DNA of 64,000 nucleotides from Otis tarda (Eukaryota; Chordata; Aves; Otidiformes; Otididae): the NCBI GenBank assembly GCA_026413225.1, contig CM048552.1:130585053-130649052 (forward strand), written 5' to 3'. The first letter of the stretch is position 1; each line of letters begins with the position of its first letter. The notes under the pieces were generated by a model, which saw only the letters and a program-made list of their open reading frames with translations, ran no database searches and was not told the DNA's origin. Below, one piece after another: positions 59,898 through 64,000 of the stretch. Both the position numbers and the translations under genes were made by a program.

Positions 59898-62800
59898 CAT
59901 TATTTTCTCAGTTGTGGAAGTAAGAACTGGAGAGTTTTTGGAAAGAAAAGTTTCTCATTGGAAAAAGCATTTATATTTATAAACAGTAAAACTTTGTGTA
60001 AAACATCACTTTCAATAAAATCCAGTTAGGGAAAAATGCTGAAAATGTCTTTTTCACTCGTATCTGTAGTGAAATGTTGTGGTTTCTTATGTAAAAACAC
60101 TTCTCGTTTTCACAATCTCTTGTGTAACTGAACATAGTATTAAATCAAAATCTGAACAAATATATTCATTTTTTTTTGAAGTGGAACATTATCCAATTAT
60201 TTTAGTTTCATTAAATTTCCTTACAAAATAAAATTCAACTTTTTCTTTTGTCCCTATTCATAATGAAAACAAATCTGGTGTTTTCCAGTAGAACAGAAAG
60301 TCTGTGCTGAGACCTGTATGCAGTGACTGTGTTTGCTTAGAATTGTAGGTTAATTTTATCTATCAAGCTATATGGAGTAGATTCAACATTAAAATGGTCA
60401 CTGTTTCTAGATACGTATGTCAGCATTTGGAAGGAGGAAGAAATTCTGCCCATAGCTATAGTCTTCTGGGTTAGTACCTCCTGACTTTGTGGTTAGTTTG
60501 AGTCCCTCAAGTGTATTGAAAGTTACTTTGATGATCTCTTGCTACTCATTATGTTCAATATACTGCTTCTTATATTTATATGTTCGTAGCTTACATAGTT
60601 GCATGAAAGACAGTTTTTATTCAGCTCTCTGTTATTTTTTCTGTAACTGATTAGGGAAAGAAATTTATAAGTGATCAAATTTCCATTTGAATTAAGAATT
60701 ACTGATCTCCTTTGTGAAAAAGAAATTAACAATAGAGGAGATATGTGATGAGAACAGAGAAGGTAATGTGCAGCTTGACAAAAAAAAACAACACTGATTT
60801 TTGGTGACATAATTAAAAATTACATATTTGGAGGGTCTGAAAATGGAAGAAAAAGGGGATCTGTTCAGTAGATTATTCTGTCTTCCATTCTTAGTAATTA
60901 AAGGCCTGGCCCATTGAAACCATTTTTTCTAAGCCTACATATTACAGTAGGGGGGCAGTCAGCCGTGACATTATGGGAGATGTTATGACATGTCAAAAAG
61001 AAACTGGGGCTCTTAGTGATGTATGTGATGATGCCTCATGTTTGTCCTCACAATTTCCTATTTTTCAATTTTACGTATCCCCTTGAAATTTACATTATCA
61101 TTTTAAAGTAAGTCTTGCCTGTAATAAAGGATTGAAGACTTTCAGTGAAAAGTAGGAATCTAGTGCTGGCCAAAATAAAGCTGACATCGAATGCACTGTC
61201 TGTCTTCTCTACATCTGGAGTTTACTTGTAATACTAGAAAATCAGATATCAATCAAATGCAGTGAACGCAGATGACCATGAATCTAATAAAGGAAAAATT
61301 GTAAACCCTTCATTGGAAAGATGTAAACCTAGCCTGAGAAAGGATGAAGAAAACTACCCTTGAAAGAATGCTCCTGTGTGAACCTAAAGACCTATAATAA
61401 CTTTTATTTTTGTTGCTACTTTCCAAAACTATTGTTTTACACGTTGGGAGCCTAGTGCTGCCATTTGAATCACTGCACCAGAGCCTGTCCCTTCTACACC
61501 TCTACACTCCTAGTACCATTATGAATTGCTCATTTTACTTGCTTATATTGAAAACATCTTGCACATTTCCACCAGAATCCACAGTTTGGTGGAAGTCAAG
61601 GTTTAGTTGGTTTGGGATTTGTTATTAGCTAACAAATTGAAAACCCTCACTATAAGGCATAAAAGTATCAGAGATTTTGCTAAAGTTCATCCTTACAAAA
61701 CACCGTCTGTTACGATGCTCTACTTAATCTCTCCAGGCTATTTCCCACGGATGTTCTTAGACTGATGCCTGAAAAATGAGTGTGCAAACTGAAACAAGAA
61801 TATTTATCTTGAGCTTCTGCTTTATCTTTTTATTATATCCCTCTGGTAGTGTGCTTCGTGAAGCTATCCGGGGAAATGTTCTTTTCCCCTTTGTTTTTTT
61901 TCTCATTAATATCTTCAGTTATGAAAACTGCTAATTCCCGGAGTGCATGGTTTTTAAAAACAGAGTGGCACTGAGGTAACTGGAAGCCATCCAGAGAAGT
62001 CTGGCCACGCTGCAATTGCATGGCTGTGCAAAGTGTGGATTGACAGGAAAGTAATGCTTGCTAAAAGATACTCTGGTCTTCAAAGAGAATTATGTTTACT
62101 CAGATAAACATGATTTTCAGAAGCAAGAGCAATCAAAAGCCTTTCATTTTGAACATTTATTGTGGAGATATTCTTCATGGTTATTATTCCATTGTATATT
62201 TTGTTAAACAGTTGGTGTCTTTAACAAATGACATTTTCTGTCTTGCTTTCTTGCTTTCATGCCTAGACATTTAATACAGGCCCTGCATCATAGATTTAAA
62301 AAAATCTGCCATTGTTATGACACAAATCATATTTTATGGGACAAAATAGCTATGACTTGACTGCAAAGAACAAGGAATGAGGCAGTCTTTTGAAAACACA
62401 CTGCTTTCTTTGTAACCTGCACCATTAAAACCCATGCCCAGAAAGATATTTCATGACTTTTTGCTTAGATTCCTTTAGCAAAGAAGAAATTGATCAGATT
62501 CTGTGCAAAGATTTAACTATTCCAGTACTTGTTGACTCAGTGGTCCCATTTGCATAAATTAGCATTCAGGAGCATAGGATGGCATTTTTCTTCCCATGAA
62601 GTAGTATAGATTTTCTCCTCTGTTAATATTATCCTTAGCCTAATATTCATCAGGCATTTTCTCTGTGAGGTTCGCCAAATCCTTTGCCTGTGTCCTCAAT
62701 GGCGGCATTGAAGTTTTAGCAACTCTTAATTTGTCTGAGCCGGCTAGTTCAATGCCAACATGATGTCTCACATGTCAGTTCTTACCTTCCTGGCTCAGTG

Positions 62801-64000
62801 TTTGTCTGCATTCCTAGCCAAATTTCTTCAAAATCAGAATGTGGAAAAGTTACACTTGAAAGAGGCTGTTCTTTAACAGGTTATATTTTTCTCTAGTTTT
62901 TGAAATTCAGGAAGTCAAAAAGAGCTGCAGAGATTCCTATAAATAGTGTTGGGATCTGACAAGGAAAGGAACCAGCATCCTGGGGAAGGATAGAGGAAAT
63001 TTACTACATTTCTACATACATTGACTATTTTACTCCTCAGGAACTTTGCATGGTAAGATTGTAAAAACGGCATCTAGTTAGAGACACAGCACCATAAGGA
63101 GTATTTGAATGGCACGTGCAAAGCAAACACAATGTAAAAACATAAATTACAAGGTTTCTTTTGTTTGTTTTTATTTTCTTTCTTAGAGAAATGGGAAAGT
63201 ACTTTAAAATATTATTCTTCATTTCAGACTTTGCTAGGGCATCAGCAGAGAGGCAACAAATGGAAAGCCAGCCTAACCCTTTGGTTAGAGGAAGGTGTGA
63301 GTTTGTCTCCTGTCGCACATCTGTGGATTGTGTAGCAAACTATACGGCTTGAAGGAAAAAATGAAGAATCTTTGAAAAATTTGGAAACTCTATTTTTGGA
63401 CTTCAGCTAGTGGTGGTGTTTGCATACCTCTGTACTGGTGCAATCTCTACCAATGCATCTCTAGTGATGCAGGCAAGGTGGTGGCCCTGACTTATCCATC
63501 TTTCCTAGACATACAGTGGACCTCATACTGATAAAGCAGAGCACCTGATGATGATTATGAAGTTAATGAGAGTGGAAACCTCTTGGGAATGAGGTTTGAG
63601 ACAAACTGCAGACACTGAAGGCTGTCCAGCAGGACACTGCAGATTAGATATGATTTGTGCTGTGTAAATGTGTGCCTGCTCATACCTATACATATGATTT
63701 CATTCTGTACCAAAGTACTGAATTCAATTTAATCTAGATTATATTTTACTCATGCCTTACATATATACCTAAGAAATGCTCTCCTGAGAGCTGAGCCTAA
63801 TTCTAAGGCAATTCAGCTTGTCTTATTTATTGGAGCTGCACTTGGAGTTGAACTGGTTGTAGAAAATTTTTTTTCTGAAACAGAAGTATTTTCCTTGTAA
63901 TTCTGCAAAAAAAAATTCCATTAGATAGTGATCTCTTTCTTGACTTTTTGCTCTCTTTCACCTGTGTTGTTATTTATCAGTACTGCACTGCATAAATATT
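59898..64000. other. unique noncoding DNA
   Basis: AT-rich with no recognised gene or repeat. At 63228-63294 an acceptor-like CTTCATTTCAG is followed by an open frame (DFARASAERQQMESQ) and a weaker donor-like GAAG|GTGTGA. This is another unproven exon-like stretch. The stretch 62520-62800 is free of simple repeats and could be conserved noncoding DNA. Confidence 0.45.

Noticed and set aside
1-64000. Prokaryotic-style features: operons, CRISPR arrays, riboswitches, phage or insertion sequences
   Set aside because: CR1 LINEs, LTRs, low coding density and AT-rich unique sequence show that this is vertebrate nuclear DNA. No regularly spaced repeat array or gene cluster is present.

Overview
The window looks like AT-rich, gene-poor nuclear DNA from a bird: a large intergenic region, or the inside of a very large intron. 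The main evidence is four fragments of CR1, the dominant LINE of bird genomes. They are at 7666-7893, 8201-8295, 21075-21324 and 32481-32640. All keep the diagnostic 3' end with direct repeats of ATTCTATG, and they are recognisably the same sequence when read on the correct strand. A degraded avian ERVL-type LTR fragment (22101-22303, minus) fits the same picture. Low overall density of mobile elements, no long coding ORF and scattered short simple repeats also agree. I cannot tell the species or the locus from the sequence alone.

Layout. Positions 1-7.6 kb hold unique sequence, a three-unit 47-48 bp minisatellite (743-885), a patch of paired CACCT/AGGTG sites with a perfect 14-bp palindrome (3391-3404), and a long pentanucleotide array (5911-6032). 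Positions 7.6-8.3 kb hold two minus-strand CR1 tails. Positions 8.3-21 kb are mostly unique, with a tRNA-derived SINE-like remnant at 11005-11090. Positions 21-22.3 kb hold a plus-strand CR1 and the minus-strand ERVL LTR piece. The best-defined single element is a probable solo LTR at 30413-31090, flanked by a near-perfect 5-bp duplication and carrying its own array of five 15-bp repeats. A short CR1 (32481-32640) and a GC-rich, CpG-poor island (about 33130-33560) follow. The rest, to 64000, is mostly unique AT-rich sequence with a second tRNA-like SINE remnant near 40005-40090.

Genes. I could identify no protein-coding gene and no intact RNA gene. The longest open frames lie in simple repeats, in antisense CR1 or in unique DNA, and show no recognisable domain. 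A few short stretches (9201-9265, 14188-14229, 36056-36093, 52851-52887) have a splice acceptor, an open frame and a donor, so they could be small exons of a large plus-strand gene. Such pairs also arise often by chance, and their reading phases do not chain together, so I hold them at low confidence. I found no operon, CRISPR array, prokaryotic system or convincing new biological system. The items most worth checking are the repeat-bearing solo LTR, the exon candidates and the long polypyrimidine tract.
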